From NCBI GenBank assembly GCA_039707465.1, contig CM077658.1:14390074-14454073 (forward strand): a stretch of 64,000 bases of DNA, in the 5' to 3' direction. Positions 1 to 12,940 of this stretch are shown piece by piece (the first letter of the stretch is position 1; each line of letters opens with the position of its first letter). A program made the position numbers and the translations under genes. This DNA comes from Rhabdophis nuchalis. Its lineage: Eukaryota > Chordata > Lepidosauria > Squamata > Natricidae. The notes under the pieces are model-generated. The model was not told the DNA's origin, searched no databases, and was given only the letters and a program-made list of their open reading frames with translations.

Positions 1-324
1 TTTTGCATAGGGTGTGTGTGTGTATGTGTGTGTGTATTTGCATATGTGTATTTATAGGGATATGTTTGAGGAATATGTTCTGAACAAAGTGTTCAAATGA
101 ATAGATTATGTACAGGCTTGAGCTAAGGTTCAATTCGTCATCCTCTCACATTGTATATGAGGCATTGAAGAATACTGGTTCATTTTTTTTTAAACCCTTC
201 TGAAAGAAAGAGAAAACACAACCAAGATTTTCATGCCATTCAGTTATTTATTTATTTATTTGTTTGTTTGTTTGTTGCTTCTCACTTTATTATGAGTCGA
301 TGACATGAAGGTGAGACCGATGGA

Positions 325-3300
325 TCACCAGGGAAGCCGACGACCCAAATAATCCAAAAAGGTCCCGTTGTCCTCTTCACAAAGCTTGGACAACACAGCG
401 ATGATGCCTTGAGTGCTCTCTTCCACGCTGATTTCCGGCTGTCACAAAAAAAGAGGATCTCATGAAGTTTAGAGAATGGCTCCTGCCCAGCTCAAAACCC
501 TCCCATCAGCAGATCAGCAGAATGCAGCTCCTCTCCATCCTGAAGCTAGCCTGAATGAGACCATTTTGAGACTTCAATGCCGACACACTGGGGCCGAGGG
601 ATAGGGAGGGGGGAATAGAGATAGTTGGGGTAATATAGTCAAAACAAAATACTTTCTCTTGGGAACCAAGGGCATTCCAGCAGGTGTTTGGAAGGAATGG
701 GCTGATATCACCAAGCAACTGAACTGTGTCCTGATTGGGCCATGTGGCAGGTTGTTTTGTGAAAGTGACCAACTTTTACTTTTAATTAGGTGAAAAGTAT
801 GGGAATATTCAGTCATTTTTTCCCCAGCTTGTGCCAATATGTCATATCCAATAAACTTATTCTTTGAGGAATTAACCTGCTTCAGTTTTGTTTTCTGTGG
901 GTGTGTTACTTGGAACCCTGAGAATTGGACCTCTTGACTATAAACATTCAACTCTAATATAGAGAAGGGATTGTATTAAACAGGCCAATTGCATTTTACC
1001 TTCTAAAGGTACAGTAAACAAGCACAGCCCCTATGCATCATGTAAATCCCTAAATTTGGGTTAGTTAAGTTGACCGCAAATAACCAGGCTTTGCAAGTGC
1101 AGATACTGTCGATAAAATTATCTAATATTTGCAAAGAGGAACTCTTATTATTTGCTTTGCTATGGGAATCTATCCCTGTTATGATTTCTGAAACAAATGC
1201 GTCAACCCTGCTTTGAATCTCATGTATGACATGGACTGAGTCCTTCTCATTTTGTATATAAACATGTTTTCCTGCAGAAAGAGTGCTCTGCAAATAGGGA
1301 GAATCACCAGAAGAAGGGATTCAAACACGAGAAGGTAAGATTTAATAGATTTCCTTTTGAGAGAAAATGGATTTTAACTTTTATAGGGGAAGTTTGTTCA
1401 GTTTGCTGAGTTAAAATTTCTGTTCCTTCAATTCTCTATACCACACTCAATGCTTTAATTCAACATGTAGTGTAACTTTAACCGAAGTGGTTGATGTGTC
1501 TATTTTTATACTAGCACATTATTTCATCAAACAACACTAAAGACCCAAATAATCAAAATACCCAAACCTTAAGGGATTCATCATTAGGTCATTCATATGT
1601 GAGGGGCCCTTGGTGCTCTCTGAGCGTGGGTATTTTCTTTTTCTTTATTGCAAATAGTTTATTTATTTTTTCCATTTCAAAATATTCATAGATATCCATT
1701 CTTATAAATGCTATTTAACATTTATCTATTCATCATTAATATCTATACACATTCTTACATATATACTGTATGATACAGTTTGGATCGCCACCCTGTGTCT
1801 CCATCTTATTTTGCAACAGCCTTACTCCTACCTTCTCCATGAGCTTGGGTATTTTCTTGAAGACATTTCATTACCCAAACTAGGTAACATCATCAGTGTC
1901 CTGGTGTTACCTAATTTCGTAATGAAATGTTTGCAAGAAAACAAATAAGCTCATGGATCACCAAGAACCTCTCTGAGGTTGTTACTTTTCTTGGAGACGT
2001 TTCATTACTGAAACTAGGTAACATCATCAATGCTAATCATGAGTGCCAGGGAACAACATCACTAGTACTGATAATGTTACTTAGTTGGGTAATGAAATGT
2101 CTACAAGAAAACAACCAAGTTCAGAGACCATCAAGGACCCCTTATTTCAACCCTGAAATGCAAATATTCTCCTTTATTAGTTTGCCATGCCAAAAAGAAA
2201 AACTCACAATTGGATTGTTAGTAGTATTTACTATTCCAGGGTGCATGGCGACACTCATGATGCCATCGGCTGAATATCCAAGAGACTGGCACTTGGTCAG
2301 CATATTTAGAGCAGCCTGCAAGAATGAAATGGAGAAAAGAACTATGAGGGAAAATGCATTGAAGGAAAAAAGGGAAGGATAGAGTGGAGATAAACAGTAC
2401 ACACAGGATATTTATGTATATTGTATATTAACTGTTACACAGGGCTGGAAAAGCCTATGAGGCACACCAACTGAAGAATTCCTTGAGGTCACACAAAGGA
2501 ACAAATCTGTATCTTAATTACAGTTGGCTCCTGACAACCACAACCCGGATGACGGAGAATCTCTAAAGACTTAATTATTCTGCATCTAATGCAAGTAATA
2601 TCTGTTTCAGGGTCTGCTTAATTACCTGTTTGGCTTGTCAAAACAATTTCCCATTAAACTCAATGGTTACCTCGGTTACTCCTGATGAGTAGCAAACATT
2701 TTTCCCCATTAGGAGAAATGTAGGGAGTCACAAAGAAGCTGACATCAACGCATTCTAGCTTGTACATTGAGTACCAAACAAACAACGAGTACCGGGACAA
2801 AACTTTCACGTGAAATACATTGAGCACCAAATTTGATGAGTTTCAAAGCAGTTGAGTACCAAGATAACAATGTAGCTGCCATTTGCAAATAAGTATTTGT
2901 ACCAGCCCACGGCAAACATTCCCGCTGCTATATTTTTTATATGGTTCTGGATGAGTGGTTGACTTTCATACAATAAATGAAAAGGGTAAAATTTGGGTAG
3001 TACCAAAAACAACCTGTTCAAGTTACTTTTTTCTTTTCTGTATCTCAGTCCTTACATTAGAGGTAAATCATTCTCAAAAAATAAATGAATGTTCTTTTTC
3101 AAAGAATCCTTCCCCACTGAATTTGAACAAAGTTCTTGAGAAGAAGAGCTCAAAAGTGGAAGGGGGCACTTTCCTACGAGACATCTGCATCAAAATTGGG
3201 GAGACTGCTTGGAGAAGAGCACAGACGACACCAATAGAGCATCATTGCTGACCCAGAGCTGGCACACCATAGAGCGTTGCATCTCAGCAATGGATTAATA

Positions 3301-6300
3301 TGCATGTTTAGGGATGCAGAAGCATGGGCAGATGCTCTCATGGATGGAAAGGGAGGTCCCACTACGTGCAGACATATCCGCATAGAAAACTCATGAGGTA
3401 CCTTAGACAAGCGGTATCCAATGACTTGATATTGGTCAAAATAAGACGTCAGTTCAATTGAGGCTGCAATGTTGGACATGTTAACGATGGCCGCCTTGCT
3501 GATGCTCAGCCCTTGACATGGGCTCCTCCGGGCTGCCTTCTTCAACAGGGGTAGGAATGCCTTGTCAAGAGAAGAAAAGAGAAGGAGCTGCAGTTATTTC
3601 AAGGAAAAGGAACAGTGCAATGCAGGGAAAGGTCTTCTGTCTCCTTCTCCAAGGGGACTTTCATAGACTTCTCCAAGACCTTCATACCCTTATCGTAATC
3701 TGAGCACAGTCAGGAAAACTGCTATCTTTCAACACTCCCTAAAAGGCAGCATCCACCCCTAATGTGTCAACCTGTTCCCAAATCAATGTAGAATTTCTAC
3801 TTCGCAGTTTTGAGGCATTACAGTGTTACTGTGCCCTCAACTTATATTTAATTCAATGTCTCAATTGTTTTTTCTTTGATTAAAGTAGTCTTCCTTGCAT
3901 TGTTCATCAACGAACCTGACTCATCAGCAGTGGGCCAATGGTATTGACGGAGTAAACTCTCATCGTATCCTTGACATTTTCTGTTTGCAGATCGTTGAAG
4001 ATCCAAATGCCAGCATTGTTGTATAGGAGGGTCAGGCCACCTTCTCCGACACATTTCTCCACTTCTTTCTGAGCAGCTTGGATGGTTTCAGGTTTAGTGA
4101 CATCTAAGGAAAAAAACAAGGATATTGCAACCTCAGGAACATGAAGTTTTGCAATTTCAAGGCAAAGAGCTTCCTGAAACCACAGATCTTGGTCTCTCTT
4201 CATGCCACTAACCACCTTCAACGTTCAAAGGAAGAACTTTGATCATCTCAAACATTGACTTAGTCTCTCTCTCGGCTCTGAAGTGACACCCGCAGTCAGA
4301 TGGTTTTTACAGTTTACATCCAAATAATGCTTTATGACCAAAAATTACTGCACAAACTCACAACTGATTCTGTTTCTGCAACACTCAAAGCCTGTGTCAC
4401 ACAAACCAAACAATGCAAATAATTTGATTCAATTGAATTGAGATGGGCAACTATAGAAATTGAAGGAAATAATTAAAATACAAAGATACAAATGAGGTCT
4501 TCTTGAGCCCTGTGAATTACCATGACGTTTAACTAATATAAATTTTGTTTGCTGGGCAACCAGATTCCATCAGTTTACTGACCATTGGAACCATTTGGAG
4601 TTCAGTTCTGGGAGTTGAAATCCACATATCTTAAAGCTCCTTATTTTGACAAACACTGTTGTGTATAATCTCCTTCCTTGTTACCTTATGACAGATGCCC
4701 ATGAATGGAGCACCTTTACCTGACTGCTCACCTCTTGGAAGGGAGAGCAGTTCGTCTTCTTTGAATCGAATATCACACAACAATCTACACCAACTCAAAG
4801 AAACTGCAGTGAACTAAACCACAACCACCAACAACAACTGAGATTATTGATTAATCATTTGATCATATCAACAGTATCTGTCTGAAGTCTTTCGACACCA
4901 AACCTGCAGAGTCTTTCTTCAAATGGAACACCCTGGAACTGCAGATACTTTCCCTGAGGCCTGGTCGTTAAAATGTTCTCTGGAGAAAGCAGTTCTAGCA
5001 TGTGGAGGCATGCAAGTTAAATTCTTTTCTCTCTGGAGAGATGACCTTCATGAACCCAAACAATAATATTTACAGCTTTGGTCAGTTCAAAGAATAACTT
5101 TGAATTGATTACTCTGGACGTTCCTCTAACTACCAAATTTGTCCCATTTTCACATGGCTCTTGAAACTTACCTAATTGCAACACCACCAGATTCGGATAT
5201 CTGCAAACCATCTCTCTTAGCTCCTGGAGGGGAAAAACAAAGATCTTAGATTTTTCTGTGAGTTAATATTCATAGATAATAATATGAGCTGGATGCCAGA
5301 GAAGACAATCTCAAAAGCAGGAAAGGTGTGCAATTTCTCTTTCATTAGATGTGCAACATCTCTGACTGACCCAAACAAAATAAATTAAATTAAGGCTTAA
5401 TGTAGCTTAGTATCTTAGTCCATTGAACTTAACCCAACCATCTATTGCTCCCCCGAAAACCTTCCTCACTCCACTGCAGATTTTTAAATTGAACCCTTCA
5501 CTATGAGATTAATGGCTCAGTCCTGAATTCATCCTTGAACTCAGTGTTTTATTTTGTAGAATAGCAGGCAATATTTATCTGGACAATTAGGAGTGAAATA
5601 GCCCAATGGCAGAAAGCAACTTTGTCTACCAATATTTTGTTTTCTAGGAATGCAATGCATGAAGCAGAATATTTATGAGGTGACTTGCCCATGGGAAAGT
5701 ATAGCAAATTCATGTAATGAATTTTGTTGATATGATTTAGATTTAATTACCTCTTTTTGTCACTGTCCCATGGACCTCTTGTATTATGCCTTAATTTATG
5801 TTGCTTGCTATTTTCCTCAACTTTATTCCTCTGCTTTGAACGAGGTTGGATTTTTAAAATGTTTTGGGTTGAATATAACCCGAAACAAAGTATGCTATAG
5901 CGAGGGGGAAAATCAATGGGGATTATACAGCAGAAAAAAAGGTAATACATAATAACCACATTAGAATTTAAGGAAAAGGAGAAAAGAAAAGGAGAACTCT
6001 ACACTGTTTAAGCGGAATGAATTCCATCTGCATTTTACTTAGCCCTGCCTGCTGCAAAAAGAGAGAATATAATTGAAGTGAAAATGTACATGGATCAGAA
6101 TATTGCTGAGATGTTTAAAGTGCAAGGTTGATATTCGTCCTCCGTTCAAATCCTGAACCACTGTTTCCAATCTACTCTGTGCTAACTCATTCTTACCTTG
6201 GTTTCTTTCCCCTCCAGGTCCATGGTTGTAGCAAAGACCCATTCAGGGGGAGAAGGCAGCTCCAGAAACCTCTTCACCAGACCCAGGCCGATCCCTCGAT

Positions 6301-6352
6301 CGGATCCCGTCACCAGAACGCTGAACACGGAGAAATCTGCCGGCTGTGCCAT
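325..6352 (-). CDS. C-factor-like short-chain dehydrogenase/reductase, copy A (six exons)
   Basis: Coding exons on the minus strand are 6352-6197, 5223-5172, 4103-3916, 3560-3402, 2315-2208 and 438-325. All junctions are GT-AG and in phase, giving 258 residues, the size of a classical SDR. The start is the ATG at 6352, matching copies B-D. Residues 15-22 form the TGxxxGIG cofactor loop, NNAG is at 98-101, Asn123 lies in an NTIG motif, and YxxxK is Tyr181/Lys185. The residue aligned with the catalytic Ser162 of the sister copies is Asn (codon AAC), so activity is doubtful or altered. Exon 5 is one codon longer than in the other copies. An AATAAA lies 32 bp past the stop (286-291). The family is known as NAD(P)H-dependent carbonyl reductases resembling bacterial C-factor and insect sniffer. 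The substrate cannot be read from the sequence. The gene is head to head with copy B. Confidence 0.85.
439..2207 (-). other. Intron 5 of SDR copy A
   Basis: Apart from the repeat at 1600-2140, this 1.8 kb holds AT-rich sequence with no recognisable exon on either strand. The short open frames here match nothing in the family. Confidence 0.6.
1600..2140. repeat. Unclassified interspersed repeat in copy A intron 5
   Basis: Three near-copies of a block read as 'aacatttcattac...aaactaggtaacatcatcaatgct' and end near 'caaggacccc'. A related stretch recurs at 52070-52160. This looks like a dispersed family with internal tandem copies. I cannot name its class. Confidence 0.4.
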
Positions 6353-6409
6353 CTCTTCAGTGTCTGCTTCCAACTTGCTCAATTATTTGTCTCAAATGCC
6401 TCTTTTTAT

Positions 6410-6465
6410 TGCCGGAGATAATATTATAATGAACGGACAACACCCATGTTTAATTCTTTTGAGGA
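6410..6465 (-). promoter_or_regulatory. Conserved proximal promoter block of copy A
   Basis: On the minus strand, a TCAAAAGA start followed by ATGGGTGTTGTC and TTCATTATAAT lies about 110 bp upstream of the copy A ATG. The same string is found 110-122 bp upstream of the ATG in copies B, C and D. It is probably core promoter or 5' UTR sequence. No factor is assigned. Confidence 0.45.
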
Positions 6466-6884
6466 ATTGTATTTATTACTAAATTTGTTTGCTGCCAAGT
6501 CCCAGTGACTCTTTCTGGCAGACCACAACCAATTTACTTATTACAAAAAGCAATTGCTTACCTGGAACTGAAGGAAAATTCAGGAAGACAAGCTACCACT
6601 CTACTGAATCTATGTACTGGGTTGCTTCTGGCATTACTGCCAATTTGGTGCATGTACATTTGACCATCAGAAGCAAAAAAACAAGATGAGAAACGGTTTG
6701 GGGGCAAGGCGGGCCTGGGTCACTGCTGGTTCCAGCGCCCCAGGCTGCCAAACTACTACAGTTTCGGCTGAACCGGTACAAACCGGTAGGAATCCACCAC
6801 TGGTATGTATGTATGTTTGTACAGTATGTATGTATGCACAGACAGATAGACAGACAGATAGATAGATACTATATATGTCCTAGA

Positions 6885-7177
6885 GGAGATCAACCCTGAC
6901 TGCTCTTTAGAAGGCCAGATCCTGAAGAGGAAACTCAAATATGTTGGCCACCTAATGAGAAGGAAGGACTCTCTGGAGAAGAGCCTCAGGCTGGGAAAGA
7001 AGAAGAAGGGGAGGACAGAGAATGAGGTGGCTGGATGGAGTCACTGAAGCAGTCAGTGAGATTAAATGGACTCCAGAGGATGATGGAGGACAGAAGGCCT
7101 GGAGGAATGTTGTCCATGGGGTTGTGATGGGTCAGACATGACTTCTTGACTAACAACAAGAACAACAACAACAACAT
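6885..7177 (+). mobile_element. Bov-B (RTE) LINE 3' end
   Basis: The sequence runs from 'ctgctctttagaaggccagatc' to the typical 'gatgggtcagacatgactt' end and a (CAA)n tail. It is homologous to the minus-strand element at 52555-53235. The same insertion, shortened, lies at 12555-12690 at the equivalent place upstream of copy C. Confidence 0.7.
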
Positions 7178-7327
7178 ATATTCAATAGAGTGGTAGCTTG
7201 TCTACCTGAATGTTCCTTCAGTTACATGTAAGCAATGCTGCTTCTTGTAATACGCAAATTGGTTGTGGTCTGCCAGAAAGAGTCACTGGGACTTGGCAGC
7301 AAACAAATGTAATAATAAATAGAATTC

Positions 7328-7400
7328 TCAAAAGATCTAAAGATGGGTGTTGTCTGTTCATTGTAATAATATCTCCCGCAGTGAGAAGAGGCATTTGAAA
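7328..7400 (+). promoter_or_regulatory. Conserved proximal promoter block of copy B
   Basis: TCAAAAGAT starts 120 bp before the copy B ATG and is followed by AGATGGGTGTTGTC, as in copies A, C and D. It remains nearly identical to that of intact copy C, although copy B is broken. Confidence 0.45.
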
Positions 7401-8333
7401 GACACCTTTGAGCAAGTTGGACGCAGAAGCTGCTGGTCCTTGAAGAGATGGCAAAGCCAGTAGATTTCTGCATTTTCAGTGTTCTGGTGACAGGATCCGA
7501 TCGGGGGATTGGCCTGAGTCTGGTGAAGAGGTTTCTGGAGCTGCCTTCTCCACCCAAATGGGTCTTTGCTACAACCCTAGACCTGGAGGGGAAAGAAAGC
7601 AAGGTAAGAATCACTTTAGCAGAGGATGAAATTCAGAGGTAGCCATGAGATGTGGACTCTTTCTTGGGGACTGTATCCGTACTGAATGGATTCACACATT
7701 ACGTTAAGCTTCAAAGTGGTTTGTTTCCATTTGTTTGATTGGAGCTGTAATATTGCACAGCTGGCATTTAATGAAAACGACACTTCACCAGAACGAGGGA
7801 GAACTGGCAGGATGCCACCTCTGATTGTCCTCTTTAATATCCTGCTCAAATTACTATCTGATTCTCGTACATAATTGTGAGTTTTAATTGACCCCCCCAC
7901 AAAAAACCTATGATCTTTTTTCTCCCCTTTTAGGAGGTGAAAGAGTTGGTTTGCAAACATCCAAATCTGGTGCTGTTGCAGTTAGGTAAGCTCTCAGGAA
8001 CCTGTGCAAATAGGACACATTTTACATTACACAAATGTGCAAAGTATCAAGCTAGAAGCCATTCTTGGAACTAACGTGACTTGGAGGGTCAGTAGTGGTG
8101 ACTCCAGCTAGCGACTCTACTGGTTTTTTTGTTTTTGTTTTTATGGTTTGGCTGGTTTAGCTACTGACTTTGTGGTATTTTTTTTTAGGATTCAGCTGGC
8201 ATGTGGTAAGTAAACGATGCCAGTTGTGTAGTTTGTCAATTAGCAGGATGAGTTATAGCTGTAAACTCTGGGCTACAAAATACCGATGAGAATGACATGT
8301 CAGGAACAAGAGAGCGAAAACTGAGGAAGAAGT

Positions 8334-9032
8334 TGAGACTCTAGAAAGAGTGCACAGAAGAGCAACCAAGATGATTAGGAGGCTAAAACATATGAAGAAC
8401 GGATGCAGGAATTAGGTATGCCTAGTTCAGTGGTTCCCAACATGGGGCTTATGCCCCACAGCAGGGCAATTTGATTTTTAATGGGGGCAATTTAAACCTC
8501 ATTTAAACCAGGTTAATGGCCTTTCAGGCTTCTTCTGTGTGAGTAGAGTTCACTTTTTGAGTAAAATATGAATTATATGTCATGGGTGAGGCATCCAGAT
8601 TTTAAAGATGCTTAGGTGGGGCATGGCCAAAAAAAGATTGGGAACCTTTGGTCCAGTTTAATGAAAAGAAGGACTAGGGGTGACATGGTAGCAGTGTTCC
8701 AATATCTTAGGGGCTACCCCAAAGAAGAGGGAGTCAAAGTATTATCCAAACCCCCTTCATGGCAGGTCAAGAAACAATGGATGGAAACCAATCAAGGAGA
8801 GAAGCAACCTAGAACTAAGAAGAAATGCCTTGACAATTAGAACAATTAACCAGGGTAACAACTTGCCTCCAGAAGTTGTGAATGCTTCAACACTTCCTGT
8901 TCTTTTAAGAAGAGATTGGGCAACCATTTGTCTGAAGTGATGTAGAGTTTCCTGCCTGGGCAGGGAGTTGGATTAGAAGACCTCCAAGATCCCTTCCAAT
9001 TCTGTTATTCTATTCTATTCTATTCTTTGCAG
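8334..9032 (+). mobile_element. CR1-like LINE 3' end (AATAG-tailed) in copy B intron 2
   Basis: Homologous to the element at 20598-21712. It starts at the 'gagactctagaaagagtgcacag' segment and ends with 'gaccTCCAAGATCCCTTCC' and a (TTCTA)n tail near 9005-9030. It is interrupted by a hAT-type element at 8428-8650. The reading frame is decayed. Confidence 0.75.
8428..8650. mobile_element. hAT-type MITE nested in the CR1 element
   Basis: The ends read CAGTGGTTCCCAA and TTGGGAACCTTTG (decayed inverted repeat). The flanking 8-mers gcctagtt and gtccagtt match at 6 of 8 positions and equal the CR1 sequence that should occupy the site. A relative lies at 36028-36200. Confidence 0.65.
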
Positions 9033-9648
9033 TCCTGATAGGATAGTCCCAAGTTATTTGGCCAAGAAACTTTATATCAGTATCCGTTGAGAGCTCTCCC
9101 AAAACATCATGTCTACCACAATACGATAGTTTTGCTTAGGTTATTGGATAGGTACAGTAAGTTGTGAGTGTATTCAATTGTTTTTGGGTATAAAGCTATG
9201 ACTTGTGTATGGTGTGCAAAGATACTCTGTGTCACAATTGATGTGTGATCTCACTAATCAACCCAACTATCGGTAACTGATTTTGGTTCAGCTCTGCTTG
9301 GGGCCCAGAGCGACTGGTTGTGTGACCTTAAAGTTCTTATATTTAGACAATATCATTTGCTGCTGACTGATCCCTGCCTCATTAGTGGGGACGAGGAGCT
9401 GTCAAGGTGGCCGGTTGCATGCATGGATACACAAATCCAAGTTTGGGGGAAAGTCCTCGCTAGCAATCCTGAAACGACAAGCTGTTGTGTTTCAAGCAAT
9501 GTTATTGTCCCATAGATGTCACTAAGCCTGAGAGCATCCAGGCAGTTCTGAAGGAAGTGGAAAAGTGTGTGGGGGAAAGAGGTCTGACTCTGCTCATCAA
9601 CAATGCTGGCATTAGGTTGTTCAATGACCTTGTTCAATGACAATGATG

Positions 9649-10193
<545 letters not shown>

Positions 10194-12344
10194 GATGACT
10201 ATGTATTCCATCAATACCATCGGCCCTCTTCTAATGAGTCAGGTTTGTTAACTCTTCATTTAAGATTTTGGGACTACTTTTCAAGGCACATCTAGTTTAT
10301 TAAATAAGGCTGAAATACAAAACAATTAAATTTTATGCAACTAAAGTCATCACAAATAGAAAATGTATATGGAAGTATACCGGTGGTGAGATTCTAATTT
10401 TTTTACTACCAGTTCTTGGTGGGTGTGGCTTGGTGGGCGTGGCAAGGGAAGGATACTGTAAAATCTCGATTCCCACCCCACTCCAGCAGAAGGTTACTGC
10501 AAAATCCCCTTCTCTCCCGATCAGCTGGGACTCTGGAGGCAGAGAATAGATGGGGGCGGGGCCAGCCAGAGGTGGTATTTGCCGATCCTCTGACTATTCA
10601 TAATTTCCACTGCTGGTTCTCCAGAATTGGTCAGAACCTGCTGAGTGCCACCTCTGATGTGTATACTTGGCCAATCAAGAAGTTCTATTCTATCTCTTAT
10701 GAAAGGCCTTTCTGTCCCTGCTGAAGAAGGCAGCCTTGAGAAGTCCATGTCAAGAGCTTAGTAGCAGCCAGGCGGCCATTATCAATATCTCCAGTGCTGC
10801 AGGATCCATGGAAGTGATGCTTCTTTGGGATAAGTGGAAAGTCATTGGCTACCGTTGCAGTAAGGTAATGTGCAGGAATGTGATGCCTTTATGAATGTTC
10901 TGGCCCACAGACAAAACCTAATGACTGAACCTGCCTGGGTCTACCTGTGGCACACTTTGGGGAGTCATGGGGAGATGCCTAGATAAATTTTGAGGGGCTT
11001 CCCAACGGTGCTTTTTTTTCATTCAAGAAGCTTCTTCAGCTCTGACAGGATAGTGGGGAATGGAAGGATCTATCTTGAAGCTCCAAAAGGAAGAACAAGT
11101 CCAGTTTCCTCCTGAAAATAAAAAAGGCACCATTACCTGGATGACTGAGAATCTCTATAGACTTCTGAAGGGCTTCCTACCTCTTCCATTTCCTGACCGA
11201 TACACCTACTATCCCGTATTTATTCAAAATATTTTTTTCCCTTCTATTGTCTCTCCAGTGCCTTCTCTGCTCACAGTTGCTATTTGTCCCCAACAGGCTG
11301 CTTTAAACATGCTCACCAAATGCCAGTCGCTTGAGTATCCACGCTATGGGATTCTGTCCGTCTGCATCCACCCTGGTTGGGTGAGGACGGTTTACAAAGA
11401 TGTAAGTGCTTTAACCTGGGAAAAGGAAAACCCGTTCAGACATGCATCAATGACCTAATGAGGAGTGCCTGGTAGCTTTGGCATTCTGATTGTGTTTTTA
11501 GCTAAACTCTAAATACTAAAAGTCCAAGAAACCAAAGGAGGTCCTTTTTGAGATGTTTGCACATTCACATTTCTCCTGCAGGTTCACCTGCCTCTTATCT
11601 GACCATTGTCCGGTTGGTGGTTTTTCCTCCTGTCTCCCCAGGGCTATCCCACATACCATTATCAGACGTTGAGCCTTGCTGATGAGGGTTTTGTTGTTGT
11701 TGTTACAGGCAGATCTATCGGTGGAAGAGAGCACGCAAGGCATCATGGGTGTCCTTTCCACGCTGTCTGAGAAGGATAACGGGACCTTTGTGGACTGGTT
11801 GGGTCGACAAGTACCCTGGTGATCCATTTTCATCTTAATGCTTGGACAATGCGCACTAATGCTCCGGGTCCGAGCTAATGTAACACTAATGTCACCCTAG
11901 ATTCCCAGGTTATGAATCTCCAATAAATCACTGACTGTCATGAAAATCTTGTCTTTGGCTCCACTTCATTGTATAGCATGGCCTTTATTGTCATTGTACG
12001 TTGTAAACTTTTTAAACAGGGGGCCAATTCACAGTCCCTCAGACTGTTGGGAGGGGCGGACCGGCTGGATGGGCATGGCTAGGTGGTCATGTGACTTGAT
12101 GGGCGTGGCTAGGTAGGGGTGTGGCCAATTTGACAATCTATTAAATAGTGCACACAAACGAAACTTTGTTTTGCTCCTGGGGGTGTTTCATTTGCTTTTG
12201 TTTGCATGTTGCTCTTTTGGTTGACTTTTCTTTTTACTAGATCAAGTTTTTTACCGTTGTTTAAGAGTCTAGTCGTCCACTTCAGGAAGCTCAGTTTTGC
12301 AGCAATTCTTCTCAGCCCCAAGCAGCTTACAATGGACAAGTCTC

Positions 12345-12535
12345 TCTATGTTTGAGAGGAATATGTTCTGAAAATTGTGTTTGAAACTAATAGATTATGT
12401 ACAGATTTGAGGTAAGGTTCAATTCCTCACCCTCTCACATTGCATGGGAAGCATTGAAGGAGATGGGTTAATTTGAAACTGAAAGAACAGTCAGGAAGAC
12501 AAGCTACCACTCCACTGAATAGATGTACCCTATGT
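12345..12535. other. Scar of a deleted A-like SDR gene upstream of copy C
   Basis: 12345-12470 matches the 3' flank of copy A (about 60-185). 12475-12535 matches the 5' flank of copy A (about 6574-6635) in the same orientation. The two flanks are adjacent here, and everything that lies between them at copy A (about 6.4 kb) is absent. Confidence 0.65.
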
Positions 12536-12554
12536 ATATATCAGGGGTGGGTTG

Positions 12555-12690
12555 CTCATCTGTGAACTTAAGTGGGCTCTGGAAGATGGTAGAGCACCCA
12601 GAAGGCCCGGAGGAATGTTGTCCATGCGGTTGCGATGGGCCAGACATGACTTCACAACTAACAACAATAACAACAACATATATTCAGTAG
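12555..12690 (+). mobile_element. Bov-B 3' tail upstream of copy C
   Basis: Corresponds to the end of the 6885-7177 element ('ggaatgttgtccatgcggttgcgatgggccagacatgactt' region, then CAA repeats). It is followed by the same 'acatatattcagtagagtgg' host sequence, so it is the duplicated insertion and not a new one. Confidence 0.6.
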
Positions 12691-12830
12691 AGTGGTAGCT
12701 TGTGTTGCTGAATGTTCCTTCAGTTACAGGTAAGCAATGCTGCTCTTTGTAATAAGTACATTAGCCAGCCAGAGTCGCTGGGAGTTGCCAGCAAACAAAT
12801 TTTGTAATAAATACAATTCCTCAAAAGATC

Positions 12831-12900
12831 TAAAGATGGGTGTTGTCCATTCATTATAATAATATCTCCCCCAGTGAGAAGAGGCATTTGAAAGACACCT
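12831..12900 (+). promoter_or_regulatory. Conserved proximal promoter block of copy C
   Basis: TCAAAAGATCTAAAGATGGG starts 110 bp before the copy C ATG and is followed by TGTTGTCCATTCATTATAA. It matches the blocks of A, B and D in sequence and distance. Confidence 0.45.
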
Positions 12901-12940
12901 TTGAGCAAGTTGGAAGCAGAAGCTGCTGGTCCTTGAAGAG

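Larger units (their letters stand above)
6197..7603. repeat. Imperfect palindrome joining copies A and B
   Basis: The left arm (about 6197-6630) and right arm (about 7183-7603) are inverted copies covering exon 1, the 5' UTR and about 270 bp of upstream sequence. The spacer holds a SINE-like scrap, a GTAT/GACA microsatellite and a Bov-B 3' end. The divergent genes share this 1.1 kb upstream region. Confidence 0.75.
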
